This document shows, piece after piece, positions 1 through 7,821 of a stretch of DNA of 24,590 nt. Numbering within the stretch: the first letter of the stretch is position 1; each line of letters starts with the position of its first letter. The position numbers were made by a program, and so were the translations under genes. The stretch is from assembly GCA_009885445.1 (NCBI GenBank), contig VFKQ01000247.1, positions 1 to 24,590 of the forward strand, written 5' to 3'. The notes beneath the pieces were generated by a model. The model saw nothing but the letters and a program-made list of their open reading frames with translations. It was not told the origin of the DNA and searched no databases. Source of the stretch: Anaerolineaceae bacterium (GTDB lineage: Bacteria; Chloroflexota; Anaerolineae; Anaerolineales; Villigracilaceae).

Positions 1-475
1 AGAGTGGCGAGTGGCGGGATCTGATGGGTTTGGCGAACACGGTCTTGGATGTATTCGTAAAAACTGACATCTAATTTTTTTGTCGTTTCCGCCAGTGTCA
101 TAAAGGTATACTGAGCACGGTCACTTTCTGCGCTTTTCTCACCGCGAAGAGGCGAAGGCCGCGAAGGATATTTGAGGGCGCGAAAGCTTGCCTTTTATCC
201 GTGGTTAAATTTGCCGATTCTCAAAACCGCAATCGGTTATCGACGGCAAAGCCGTGTCGAGATATTATGACCGTGCACGGCATAGCTCGGCTTTCTCGCT
301 ACTTTTCTTATGGCGCTTGCGTTTATGACGTTCTTTCTCGGACGAGTGATTTGTTGCAATTCGCTTGATAATCGCGCATGTCTGCCGATAATTTCTCAAT
401 CAGATTCAGTAATTCCGTAATTAATTGACGAGCGTTTTATTCTTTGATTCCAGAAAGCTCTAGGTGCTCAAGCGT
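1..475 (-). pseudogene. Decayed DDE transposase (IS66-like), N- and C-terminal fragments
   Basis: Two fragments of one transposase are visible on the minus strand. The N-terminal fragment (about 475 down to 285) reads NARQLITELLNLIEKLSADM, preceded by an in-frame TAA. After a frameshift and apparent deletion it resumes as NHSSEKERHKRKRHKKSSEK. The C-terminal fragment (107 down to 1) reads TFMTLAETTKKLDVSFYEYI and then QDRVRQTHQIPPLATL, leaving the window at base 1. These segments match, from memory, the N-terminal helix, the basic SSEKER region and the C-terminal tail of IS66-like transposases common in Chloroflexota. The catalytic core, roughly 350 codons, is missing and its place is taken by the repeat at 107-284. 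Stop codon, frameshift and core loss make this a dead copy. The family name is less certain than the identity as a transposase remnant. From 476 to 583 I see no gene, only a half-copy of the CACGGATT-type repeat near 537-562. Confidence 0.72.
107..284. repeat. TATAC palindromic element, copy A
   Basis: The segment begins TATACTGAGCACGGTCA and ends with the near-inverted TGACCGTGCACGGCATA. The interior closely matches 19569-19707, including the shared GGATATTTGAG, GCTTGCCTTTTATCC and TTGCCGATTCTCAAAACCGC blocks. Copy A is longer than copy B because it carries an extra short block and a small nested hairpin (TCGACGGC-AAA-GCCGTGTCGA, about 239-260). It lies exactly between the two transposase fragments. 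No target-site duplication is recognisable. Confidence 0.75.
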
Positions 476-583
476 GTTTATAGTTTACCGCGTTCCTTTC
501 AACCCTTGCCTCTATTTTTTGAGATGATACAAAAAATCCGTGTCCTTCGGTGTAATCCGTGTACAATTTTTTTAATTGCCACG

Positions 584-622
584 AAAAAAGAGACAGTCAC
601 TTTTGAAGTGCTGTCTCTTTTT
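584..622 (-). terminator. Hairpin terminator of dnaE
   Basis: AAAAAGAGACAG and CTGTCTCTTTTT form a 12-bp stem that extends through the CACTT/AAGTG arms with one bulged T. On the minus strand it begins a few bases after the dnaE stop codon and ends in a T-run. A/T runs on both sides could make it bidirectional. Confidence 0.85.
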
Positions 623-627
623 GGAAT

Positions 628-3600
628 TCATTGCAACAAGATCGGCTCAATGCGCCAGGTTTCTTCGCCGACGAGTTTTTTCAGGCGCGCGAGGAGTTCG
701 GGGCAGATGCGCGTGGTTTCGTTGGGGAAATCTATCAGGTGGCCTTTGCCATTTTCAAAAATCTGAAAGGTGAATTTGTCGCGGCCATGAAACGACGTCA
801 GCGTGCCGTAGATATTTTTGATGCGACGCTTGTCTATCACGTTGTCGTGACTCGGGCGCAGGATGATGGTGATCTGTTGCTGGGCATGGTCGCGGTCGGA
901 GGCATCTATCAATGGAATGTAGAACGATTGCAGAATCGGCGGCGGGACGGGGGACGCTTCGCTAACCGCGCTCGAAACGGACTCAGTCTCGTCAGGCAGA
1001 ATCTTCGCTTCGAGAGTCTGCGGCGGCGTGATGGTTGCGCTGGTGGTCGGACTGCCCGTCCGACCTACTTTGCGCGCGGCGATGGAGGCATCTTCAAATG
1101 AGGGTTGCCATTCGTCGTCCCAGCCGACGGGGAAGTTTTCGGGAGGAGGAGGGTCTGACCCCTCTTCCGTGTCCCCCAAGGGGGAGAGACTCATTTCGTA
1201 AGCGGGGGCTGATTCAGCGAGGGCGGGTGTGAGGCGAATCGGCTGGGGAGTTTGAGTCGCTTTTTGGACGGGGGCCGCTTTCCCGTAAGTGCTTCGGGAC
1301 GATGTGGGCGCGGACTGAGGCGCTTCGGCGCGGCGCGGGGCTTCGTCGATAGAACGAGGCTTGAGCGTGCCGGAGGGTCCATCCAGCGGAATCAGCATTT
1401 TGATGTCGGTCTGAAAATTGTCGGCCAGAATTTTTGGCGGCGTTGAACCTGCGTCCACTTTGCCGGTGACGATGACGATCTGTCCGAGTTGCAAACTCTC
1501 GCGGAATTTCGTCCACGTTTTTGGAAAGAGCACGAGTTCGATACTGCCTTGAATATCTTCGATGGTGACGAAGGCCATGGGCTTGCCAAGTTTGGTGACG
1601 TAGGGGCGGATGAGTTCGATGACGCCTGCGACGCGCACGGGTTCTTCGTGTGAGGCCTCGCTGAGTTGCGCGGAAAAATAACTGACGATTTGCGTGAGGT
1701 CTTTTAAATAGGGCGTGAGCGGATGGTCGGAGATGTAGAGGCCGACGAGTTCGCGCTCCCAGTTGAGCATTTCGCGGCGGTCCACGTCGGCCACATCGGG
1801 CAGGCGAATCGATTCGACGCTGACGCCGGTGCCCACGCCGAAGAGGTTCAGCTGGCCGGCATCTGCCGCGCGGAAGTGTGAGGCGCTGACGGCGATGAGG
1901 CGCTCGATGCCGGCGAGCAGTGCCGAGCGTTTGCCGAACGAATCCATTGCGCCCACTTTGACGAGGCACTCGAGGACGCGTTTGCTCACGGCGCGCAAAT
2001 CTACGCGCGCGGCGAGGTCGTTGAGGTCTGTGAACGCGCCGCCTTTGTCCCGCGCTTCGACAATTAAATTAACCGGCGCTTCGCCGACATTTTTCACTGC
2101 GCCCAAACCAAAGCGAATCGCGGGGCCTTCACCTGCGCGGTCTTCGATTTCAAAGTCCCAGCCCGAGGCGTTTACGTCGAGCGGCAAAACGGGCACGCCC
2201 ATCGTGCGCGCGTCCGCAACGTAGTAGGCCACTTTTTCGATCACGTTCTTCGAGGCCGAAAGCAGGGCGGTCATGTATTCGGCGGGATAGTGCGCCTTGA
2301 GGAAAGCCGTCTCGACGGCGATGACTCCATAGTCGGCGGCGTGTGAGCGGTTAAAACCGTAACGGGCAAACTCTTCCCAATCTTTGTAGATGGCCTCGGC
2401 GATGGGTTTCTCCATGCCTTTGGCGGTGGCGCCTTTGATAAATTTGGCGCGATGCTTTTCGATCTCTTTGGCTTTTTTCTTTGAGATGGCCGAGCGCAAT
2501 TCGTCCGACTCAGCGGGCGTGTATCCCGCCAGGTCTATCGCGGCGCGCATCAGTTGTTCCTGATACAAAGGCACGCCATAGGTGGAGTCGAAGATGGGCG
2601 CCAGCGCGGGGTGGATATATTCCACCTTTGCTTCGCCGTGCATGCGTTTGATGTAATCGGGGATGAAGGCCATCGGGCCGGGACGATAGAGCGCGACCAT
2701 GGCGATGACGTGCTCCACATTTTGCGGTTTCATCTGCACAATGTAGCGCGTCATGCCGCCGCCTTCCACCTGGAAGAGTCCGGCGGTGTTGCCCGCGCCC
2801 AACAGCGCAAAAGATTTCGCGTCGTCGAGCGGAATATTATTTAAATCAAATTTTTTGCCGTGCCGTTTTTCGATCAGGTCGCAGGCTTTGGCCATCACGG
2901 TTAATGTGATCAGGCCGAGGAAGTCCACCTTGAGCATGCCCAGCGAGGAGAGGATGCCCATTTCAAATTGCGTCACGGTTTTAATCGGCGTCTCTTCCGA
3001 ACCCGAGGTGGGTCGGTGCAGAGGCAGGTAGTCCATGATGGGTTTATCGCTGATGACCACGCCCGCGGCATGCGTGCCCGCATTGCGCACGGTGCCTTCC
3101 ATTTTTGCGGCGATGTCAATCAACTCGCGCATGACCGGGTCGGTGTCGTAAATCTTTTTAAAATCGGGCACGAGCATGGCGTCGGCCATGGTGGTGTTGC
3201 GCCCCGAAACAAACGGGACGAGTTTCGCCACGCGGTCCACTTCGGGGATCGAGATTTCAGTCACGCGCGCCACATCACGCAGGGCGGCCTTGGTGCCCAT
3301 GGTGCCGAAGGTGATGATCTGCGCAACTTTATCGTCGCCGTATTTTTTGGCACAGTAGGACAACATCTCAGAGCGGCGGTCATCGCGGAAGTCGAGGTCA
3401 ATGTCGGGCATTTCTTGTCGGCCCGGATTGAGGAAACGTTCAAAGAGCAGGTCGTGCGCGAGCGGGTCAACCAGCGTAATTTCCAACGCGTATGCGACGA
3501 TGGATCCCGCCGCCGAGCCGCGCGCGTTGTACCAAATGTTTGCCTCGCGCGCGTAACGACACAAATCCCAGACGATCAAGAAGTAAGTGTCAAAGCCCAT

Positions 3601-4593
3601 ATTTTGGATGATGCCCAGCTCATGCTCGAGTCTTTCGCGGACCTGTGAGCGGGTGGCCCGCTCCCCGTAGCGGCGAGCCAGCCCGAGGTCACACAGGTGA
3701 CGCAAGTATGTCGCGGAGGTATGTCCCTCGGGGACGGCGAACTCGGGCAGGTGATAACCCTTGAAGCCCAAATCCACATTACAGCGCTCGGCAATCAACA
3801 GCGTGTTGCTCAGCGCATCCGGCACTTCGGCGAAGATGCGACTCATCTCCTCGGGCGTGCGCAGATAATATGACGGGTCGCTCATGCGCATGCGGCCGGG
3901 GTCGTTCAACTGCGTGTTAGTCTGCACGGCCAGCAGAATATCCTGATACTTCGCATCTTCGGGGTTGATGTAATGCACATCGTTTGTAGCGACGAATTTG
4001 GAGGCATACTTCGCGCCCATCTCAATCAATTTGCGATTGAGCGTGAGGATTTCGGGAATGTCGTGTTGTTGCAGTTCGAGGAAGAATCGGTCGGGGCCGA
4101 AGACGTCGTAATACCAGTTCAGTCGGCGCACCGCTTCCTCGGGTTTTTCGTCGAGAATCGCGCGCGGAATTTCAGCGGCCATACAACCGGAGGTGCAGAT
4201 CAGTCCCTCGGAGTGTGCGGCGAGGAAGTCATGGTCAATGCGCGGATAATAATAGAAGCCCTCCAGTTGCGCGGCGGAGGAAATCTTGAGCAGGTTGCGA
4301 TAACCGATTTCATTTTCGGCGAGGAGAAGAAGATGCGAGGAGGGGCGGTCAATCTTTGAGTCTTTATCTTTCATCGTGCGCGCGGCCATGTAAGCCTCCA
4401 CGCCGATGATGGGTTTGACTCCGTTTTCGCGCGCGGCGTTGTAAAAATCAATCACGCCGAACATGGTGCCGTGGTCCGTAATTGCGACGGCGGGCATGCC
4501 CATCTCTTTAACGCGTTGCGCCAGCTTCTTGATATTCGAGAAGCCATCGAGCAGCGAGTAGTCGGTGTGGACGTGCAGGTGGGCGAAGGACAT
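628..4593 (-). CDS. dnaE: DNA polymerase III subunit alpha
   Basis: Replicative C-family polymerase, 1321 aa from the chosen start, which gives the canonical opening MSFAHLHVHTDYSLLDG. The PHP domain (about 1-210) keeps its metal-site residues (H7, H9, D40-H41, E66, D205, H207), so an active PHP exonuclease or phosphatase is possible. The palm carries PDIDLDF (D397, D399), equivalent to the catalytic aspartates of E. coli DnaE. Fingers and beta-binding regions follow (YGVPLYQEQLM; FARYGFNRSHAADYG), then an HhH segment and an OB fold (VRVAGVIELIRPYVTKLGKP). A low-complexity linker rich in Pro, Ser, Thr and Ala separates the OB fold from a conserved C-terminal module ending in ETWRIEPILLQ. The linker DNA contains three palindromes. 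The frame stays open upstream to 4701 but that extension is not polymerase-like. The gene is monocistronic, with its own terminator at 584-622. Confidence 0.97.
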   Translation of the reverse strand: MSFAHLHVHTDYSLLDGFSNIKKLAQRVKEMGMPAVAITDHGTMFGVIDFYNAARENGVKPIIGVEAYMAARTMKDKDSKIDRPSSHLLLLAENEIGYRNLLKISSAAQLEGFYYYPRIDHDFLAAHSEGLICTSGCMAAEIPRAILDEKPEEAVRRLNWYYDVFGPDRFFLELQQHDIPEILTLNRKLIEMGAKYASKFVATNDVHYINPEDAKYQDILLAVQTNTQLNDPGRMRMSDPSYYLRTPEEMSRIFAEVPDALSNTLLIAERCNVDLGFKGYHLPEFAVPEGHTSATYLRHLCDLGLARRYGERATRSQVRERLEHELGIIQNMGFDTYFLIVWDLCRYAREANIWYNARGSAAGSIVAYALEITLVDPLAHDLLFERFLNPGRQEMPDIDLDFRDDRRSEMLSYCAKKYGDDKVAQIITFGTMGTKAALRDVARVTEISIPEVDRVAKLVPFVSGRNTTMADAMLVPDFKKIYDTDPVMRELIDIAAKMEGTVRNAGTHAAGVVISDKPIMDYLPLHRPTSGSEETPIKTVTQFEMGILSSLGMLKVDFLGLITLTVMAKACDLIEKRHGKKFDLNNIPLDDAKSFALLGAGNTAGLFQVEGGGMTRYIVQMKPQNVEHVIAMVALYRPGPMAFIPDYIKRMHGEAKVEYIHPALAPIFDSTYGVPLYQEQLMRAAIDLAGYTPAESDELRSAISKKKAKEIEKHRAKFIKGATAKGMEKPIAEAIYKDWEEFARYGFNRSHAADYGVIAVETAFLKAHYPAEYMTALLSASKNVIEKVAYYVADARTMGVPVLPLDVNASGWDFEIEDRAGEGPAIRFGLGAVKNVGEAPVNLIVEARDKGGAFTDLNDLAARVDLRAVSKRVLECLVKVGAMDSFGKRSALLAGIERLIAVSASHFRAADAGQLNLFGVGTGVSVESIRLPDVADVDRREMLNWERELVGLYISDHPLTPYLKDLTQIVSYFSAQLSEASHEEPVRVAGVIELIRPYVTKLGKPMAFVTIEDIQGSIELVLFPKTWTKFRESLQLGQIVIVTGKVDAGSTPPKILADNFQTDIKMLIPLDGPSGTLKPRSIDEAPRRAEAPQSAPTSSRSTYGKAAPVQKATQTPQPIRLTPALAESAPAYEMSLSPLGDTEEGSDPPPPENFPVGWDDEWQPSFEDASIAARKVGRTGSPTTSATITPPQTLEAKILPDETESVSSAVSEASPVPPPILQSFYIPLIDASDRDHAQQQITIILRPSHDNVIDKRRIKNIYGTLTSFHGRDKFTFQIFENGKGHLIDFPNETTRICPELLARLKKLVGEETWRIEPILLQ
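1045..1303. repeat. Three REP-like palindromes inside dnaE linker
   Basis: Three separate palindromes lie in the linker-coding part of dnaE: GGTCGGAC-TGCCC-GTCCGACC (1045-1065), TCCCCC-AA-GGGGGA (1172-1185) and TCCCGTAAGTGCTTCGGGA (1281-1299). The third, with its extension GACGATG, is nearly repeated in the intergenic region near 19131-19151 (CCCGTAAGTGC, then GGGACGATG). All three are translated in frame in the non-conserved linker between the OB fold and the C-terminal module. Confidence 0.6.
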
Positions 4594-4638
4594 GGGGGAA
4601 GGAGAATAGAGAATTGGAGAATTGGTGGTCGAGCGATG

Positions 4639-4661
4639 CCCTGACCGAAGGTGTCGAAGGG
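4639..4661. repeat. Short REP-like palindrome in dnaE leader
   Basis: CCCTGACCGAAGG continues into TGTCGAAGGG. On the minus strand it reads CCTTCGAC...TCAGG, the same plan as the longer palindrome at 24018-24060. It lies in the leader region upstream of the dnaE start. Confidence 0.5.
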
Positions 4662-4738
4662 TAGCCGCGTTCGTTGCGGCGTACACTTGCCACGAGCGCA
4701 AGTGCCGTGGTCAAGACCAGAGACTCGAGATTGAGCGG

Positions 4739-4747
4739 ATTATAGCA
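4739..4747 (-). promoter_or_regulatory. Extended -10 promoter upstream of dnaE
   Basis: On the minus strand TGC-TATAAT forms an extended -10 box; no good -35 is visible at 16-19 nt. The predicted start is near 4732, giving a leader of about 140 nt before the dnaE ATG at 4593. That leader can fold into CACTTGC/GCAAGTG (4684-4704) and contains the REP at 4639-4661. No Shine-Dalgarno is visible before the ATG. Confidence 0.45.
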
Positions 4748-4788
4748 CGCGTGTTCGATGATGGAGTTTAAAAGATTCGGGGAACAAA

Positions 4789-4817
4789 AAAAGTGTGACG
4801 CGAGGCATCACACTTTT
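4789..4817 (-). terminator. Hairpin terminator of the TPR gene
   Basis: AAAAGTGTGA and TCACACTTTT form a perfect 10-bp stem around a 9-nt loop. On the minus strand it is followed by a T-run. It lies about 50 nt after the TPR-protein stop codon. Confidence 0.85.
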
Positions 4818-4866
4818 CATGTCTGGTAGGGGCGGCTTCAAACTACCCAACTATAAAACCATCCAA

Positions 4867-6666
4867 CTATTTCGGCGTGGGAGTCGGCGTGCGCGACGGA
4901 GTCGGCGTCTTCGTGGCGGTGCCGCGCTTCGTCGGAGTCGGCGTCACGGACGGGGTCGTCAGCGCGGCGAGGTGTTGCTGGGCGGTGACTCGCCATTCAG
5001 AGGGCATGGAGTCAGCGGGCAGGGCCAGCAAAGATTCCCAGTCACGTTTAGCTTGGGCGATGCGCTCGGGCTGCTTTTCAAGTGACAGCGCGCGCCAGTA
5101 ATAGACTTGGGCGAGTTCATTGTCCGTTTCGGCAAGGGCGAAGGCGGTGTCGGCTTGAATGGAGGCGGAGCCAAATTTTTCGAGCAGGTAGTAGGCGCGC
5201 GTCAGGCCGATTTGCCCGACGAAAGAATCGGGGAAGAAATCCAATGCGTGTTCGATTTCGAAGGCGGCGTTGTCGCCGTCGCCGAGTTCCACGTAGGTCA
5301 GGCCGCGATACAGGCGCGCTTCGGGATTATTCTCCAAGTCAATCGAGCGGTTGAGCCAATCGAGCGCCTCTTCGTAATTACCGGCCAGATAATTTATTTT
5401 GCCGGTGATGAAGAACGCGCGGGAGTCGTCGGTGACGAAGGTGGTGTAAGTGCGCAGAGCATCCGCCGCATTTTGATATTCGCCATTGGCGGCATAGGCC
5501 TCGCCGAGGACGAGGTAGACGGGCAGGATGGTGATGTCTATTTCGTTGGCGCGTTTGGCCGAGGCCAGCGCGTTGACGTTATCTTCGAGTGCGAGGTAGG
5601 CGCGCGCAAATTCGTATTGCACCAATGCAGAGTTGGGCAGTAACGGTTCGGCGGCGCGCAAATCTTCAAGCGCCGACTCGGGATTGTCGTGGTCGGTGTT
5701 ATACGCCGCTCGGAGCAGATAAGCTTCGCCGTAGGCCGGGTCGCGCTCAATGGCCGTATCCAGCTCGGGACGTGGATCCGCATCGGGGTTGGAGGCGAGG
5801 CGCAAGCGGGCGAGTCCCACGTAGGCCGGGCCAAAGTCCGCGTTGAGAGAAAGCGCGTGGTTGTAGGCGTCTGAAGATTCAGCTAATTGCAGGTTGAAGC
5901 GATAGGCGTCACCCAGCAGATACCACAGGTCGGGCGTGTTGGGGCTGATGGTAAGGCCCTGCTGGACGTAACCAATCATGGCCAGCCAGTCACCCACTTG
6001 ATAGGCGCTACGCACGGCGCGGATAATTTCGGTGAGTTGCGGGTCGTTAATGGCCGATGTAAAAAATGGGGTGGGCGTGTATGTTTGCGGCAAAAACGCC
6101 CACAGCGGCGTCGGCCCAACAAATGTGGACGTGGATTGTGGCTTGGCGTTGATGGCCGTGGGCGTGAGTGTGAATGTGGGTGAAGGACCGTGTGTGAAAG
6201 TGGGGATGACCGCAGTGCGGATGATTAAGCCCAGATTATTCAGGCCGGCATAGATACCAAAACCAACCGCGATGATAGCCAGGCCCCAACCCATCGCGCG
6301 GAAGGCGGGCGTTTTTCGGAACGGCGTTTTGTCCTTTGGTTTTTCGTGAGCGAGTTTGAGTTCCTCCTCCCACGCACGCGGACGGGACACCTGAAAAGGC
6401 TTGATCGAATCGTCCGCCGGCATCGCGCCCAGGAGGACGAGTCCGCGCCGCGCCGCGCTGTTAGCGGGTTCGACGCGCAGGACGGTTTCGAGGCAGTAGA
6501 TGCGCTCCTTCGGCGTCTCGACGGCCGCGCTCATCCACAGCCAGTAGTTGACATTGTTCTGCTCGGCCTTAAGCAGACGCGTAAGCATTTCCTTTGCGCG
6601 CGGGCGGTCACCAATGCGCAGGGACTCGACGGCTTCTTGAAATAACAGGTCAACTTCTTCAGACAT
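4867..6666 (-). CDS. TPR-repeat membrane-anchored protein
   Basis: 599 aa. Residues 1-80 hold a cytoplasmic TPR-like repeat (LLFQEAVESLRIGDRPRAKE). A single hydrophobic helix follows at about 125-150 (GWGLAIIAVGFGIYAGLNNL). A Thr/Pro-rich linker (about 153-200) leads to a large array of TPR units (about 205-560), recognisable by repeated W/Y-LLGDAY, AYVGLARLRL and A-Y-LGEAYAANGEYQNA patterns. The last ~25 residues are again Thr/Pro/Lys-rich. The topology suggests a short cytoplasmic N-terminus and an extracytoplasmic TPR domain that could bind proteins of the envelope. This layout with TP-rich spacers is common in Anaerolineae; the specific partner is unknown. It is a single-gene unit with a terminator at 4789-4817. 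The start is supported by a -10 box immediately upstream (6673-6678). Confidence 0.85.
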   Translation of the reverse strand: MSEEVDLLFQEAVESLRIGDRPRAKEMLTRLLKAEQNNVNYWLWMSAAVETPKERIYCLETVLRVEPANSAARRGLVLLGAMPADDSIKPFQVSRPRAWEEELKLAHEKPKDKTPFRKTPAFRAMGWGLAIIAVGFGIYAGLNNLGLIIRTAVIPTFTHGPSPTFTLTPTAINAKPQSTSTFVGPTPLWAFLPQTYTPTPFFTSAINDPQLTEIIRAVRSAYQVGDWLAMIGYVQQGLTISPNTPDLWYLLGDAYRFNLQLAESSDAYNHALSLNADFGPAYVGLARLRLASNPDADPRPELDTAIERDPAYGEAYLLRAAYNTDHDNPESALEDLRAAEPLLPNSALVQYEFARAYLALEDNVNALASAKRANEIDITILPVYLVLGEAYAANGEYQNAADALRTYTTFVTDDSRAFFITGKINYLAGNYEEALDWLNRSIDLENNPEARLYRGLTYVELGDGDNAAFEIEHALDFFPDSFVGQIGLTRAYYLLEKFGSASIQADTAFALAETDNELAQVYYWRALSLEKQPERIAQAKRDWESLLALPADSMPSEWRVTAQQHLAALTTPSVTPTPTKRGTATKTPTPSRTPTPTPK

Positions 6667-6672
6667 GTTGCG

Positions 6673-6678
6673 ATTGTA
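6673..6678 (-). promoter_or_regulatory. -10 box placing the TPR mRNA start at its ATG
   Basis: TACAAT on the minus strand lies 6 nt before the ATG, so the expected +1 is the A of the start codon. TTGGGG lies 16 nt further upstream as a weak -35. This would make a leaderless mRNA, consistent with the absence of a Shine-Dalgarno. Confidence 0.4.
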
Positions 6679-6773
6679 TCAGATTCAAGCTTTGCCCCAA
6701 AAAACCGACTTTTCCTCACCCAATACGGAATTTCTAGCGCACCTTACAATTTCTTTTAGTCGGCAAATTGGGG

Positions 6774-6803
6774 TTGAAATCTTGTTCTAGTTAGGTATAT
6801 AAT
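6774..6803 (+). promoter_or_regulatory. Strong sigma-70-type promoter of a candidate sRNA
   Basis: TTGAAA (6774-6779), an 18-nt spacer and a perfect TATAAT (6798-6803) point rightward, against both flanking minus-strand genes. The predicted start is near 6810. No plus-strand protein gene follows; the transcript meets a strong terminator after about 60 nt. Confidence 0.7.
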
Positions 6804-6809
6804 ATGAGC

Positions 6810-6869
6810 GATTGATGGATCAGGGTAACCTGGTCGGGAAAGCGGGCCTTTTGGCCCGCTTTCTTTATT
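6810..6869 (+). ncRNA. Candidate two-hairpin small RNA
   Basis: The predicted transcript of about 60 nt contains a hairpin GATCAGG-GTAA-CCTGGTC (6818-6835). Its loop is a GNRA tetraloop closed by seven pairs including one G-U. The terminator hairpin follows directly. The promoter, start and terminator are matched in orientation and spacing. I do not recognise the RNA as a known family. A short ATG frame at 6816 has no ribosome-binding site and runs through the terminator, so it is probably not a peptide gene. The last bases overlap the 3' end of the opposite-strand DUF3800 gene, so antisense contact with that mRNA is possible. Confidence 0.55.
6839..6869 (+). terminator. Intrinsic terminator of the candidate sRNA
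   Basis: AAAGCGGGCC-TTTT-GGCCCGCTTT is a perfect 10-bp GC-rich stem followed on the plus strand by CTTTATT. On the minus strand the hairpin is followed by CCCGACC with no T-run, so it is oriented for plus-strand transcription. Confidence 0.8.
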
Positions 6870-7653
6870 GTTTAGGCGAGCCAAAGGCTGTGAAATGCTC
6901 AAATGTTGGTTGAGGGAATACCTTGAGACCGTAGCCCAAAACTCCACCGCCTTTATTTGTCGGGGCCTTGTCTAGTTTTCCAATTACAACATCAAAAGAC
7001 TTTTGTCCGGTATTTGGTCGTAGAACTTTGGCAGCAACTGGATAAGCAACTAGATCGGCTATCTGCAAACCGGCAATATTTGCCGTTTTCTTCTCCATTC
7101 GAAAACTTGAAATATTGCCTAGGTTAGGCTGATAACGCGTACCGAATTTTTTCAGATTGAAATATTCGTTTTTGAGCAATTTGTCTTCATTTAATCCTCG
7201 AGATTCGGCCATCATGTAACCTTCGGCATCCCTACTCTTTCGATTCATCATCATAGAATATCTTTCCATAATAAATTCAAGGGATAAATGATAGGGGTGC
7301 CTTGCACCATCTCCATAATGATCTAAGTGCGCCTTCTTCAATATGACCACAGCGAGAATGGTGAAATTCAAGTTTTCTATCAACCTGTTTAGCGCATCGT
7401 AAAACCCTTGCCTATCCGTTTCATTTCCAAGAAAAGAGAAGGGTCCGCGATGTTTGCGGATTTCACTTGAATGTAAAACGACATCGGTTCTGCTCCAAAA
7501 TTTATTTTTAAATTCATCAACTGCTGGGCGGACTGTATGCTTATAGTATTCACGCTCAAAAATACAGCCGACCAAGCAGAAGGCTGGGAAGTTGTTGTCA
7601 ATGCTTGCTAAATTGTGATCACCTGACTCGTCCATGAATAAAACGTGAGGCAT
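6865..7653 (-). CDS. DUF3800 domain protein
   Basis: 262 aa, full length for the family. The N-terminus has the hallmark FMDESGDH (D8, E9, S10, G11), followed by LHSSEIRK (61-68), MAESRG (148-153) and the C-terminal AGLQIADLVA (194-203). DUF3800 proteins are thought to have an RNase H-like nuclease fold using these acidic residues and are often found near prophages, islands or defence genes; the biochemical function is not settled. The coding DNA is visibly more AT-rich than the dnaE and TPR genes beside it, suggesting recent acquisition. A TATAAT lies 35 nt upstream. The gene stands alone, with no toxin-antitoxin or restriction partner, and its 3' end overlaps the candidate sRNA terminator. 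Confidence 0.88.
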   Translation of the reverse strand: MPHVLFMDESGDHNLASIDNNFPAFCLVGCIFEREYYKHTVRPAVDEFKNKFWSRTDVVLHSSEIRKHRGPFSFLGNETDRQGFYDALNRLIENLNFTILAVVILKKAHLDHYGDGARHPYHLSLEFIMERYSMMMNRKSRDAEGYMMAESRGLNEDKLLKNEYFNLKKFGTRYQPNLGNISSFRMEKKTANIAGLQIADLVAYPVAAKVLRPNTGQKSFDVVIGKLDKAPTNKGGGVLGYGLKVFPQPTFEHFTAFGSPKQ

Positions 7654-7688
7654 AGCTCAATCTCTCACTGAATATTTGTTCTATGCGC

Positions 7689-7694
7689 ATTATA
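7689..7694 (-). promoter_or_regulatory. -10 box upstream of the DUF3800 gene
   Basis: A perfect TATAAT on the minus strand places the start near 7682 and gives a leader of about 29 nt. No convincing -35 is visible. From 7695 to 7821 I see no gene. Confidence 0.4.
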
Positions 7695-7821
7695 CACCTT
7701 GCTACAACCCCGAGCGCATTGCAGACTTAATTGTAGCGCGCACTATATGTTGGCCCTGCTGAAATTTTTTTCCGAGCACACTAGCTACCCTATTCTGTGC
7801 CACACAGGATACAAGCACGAA

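Noticed and set aside
631..4359. Several plus-strand frames of 90-226 codons inside dnaE
   Set aside because: All lie opposite the well-conserved polymerase sequence and show no recognisable domains.
4594..4701. In-frame N-terminal extension of DnaE by 36 codons
   Set aside because: The extension has no polymerase similarity and covers a REP palindrome and hairpin. The ATG at 4593 gives the standard PHP-domain start, and the -10 box at 4739-4744 leaves it as leader.
6839..6862. Hairpin read as the terminator of the minus-strand DUF3800 gene
   Set aside because: On the minus strand it is followed by C-rich sequence with no T-run, while the plus strand has both a T-rich tail and a strong promoter 60 nt upstream.
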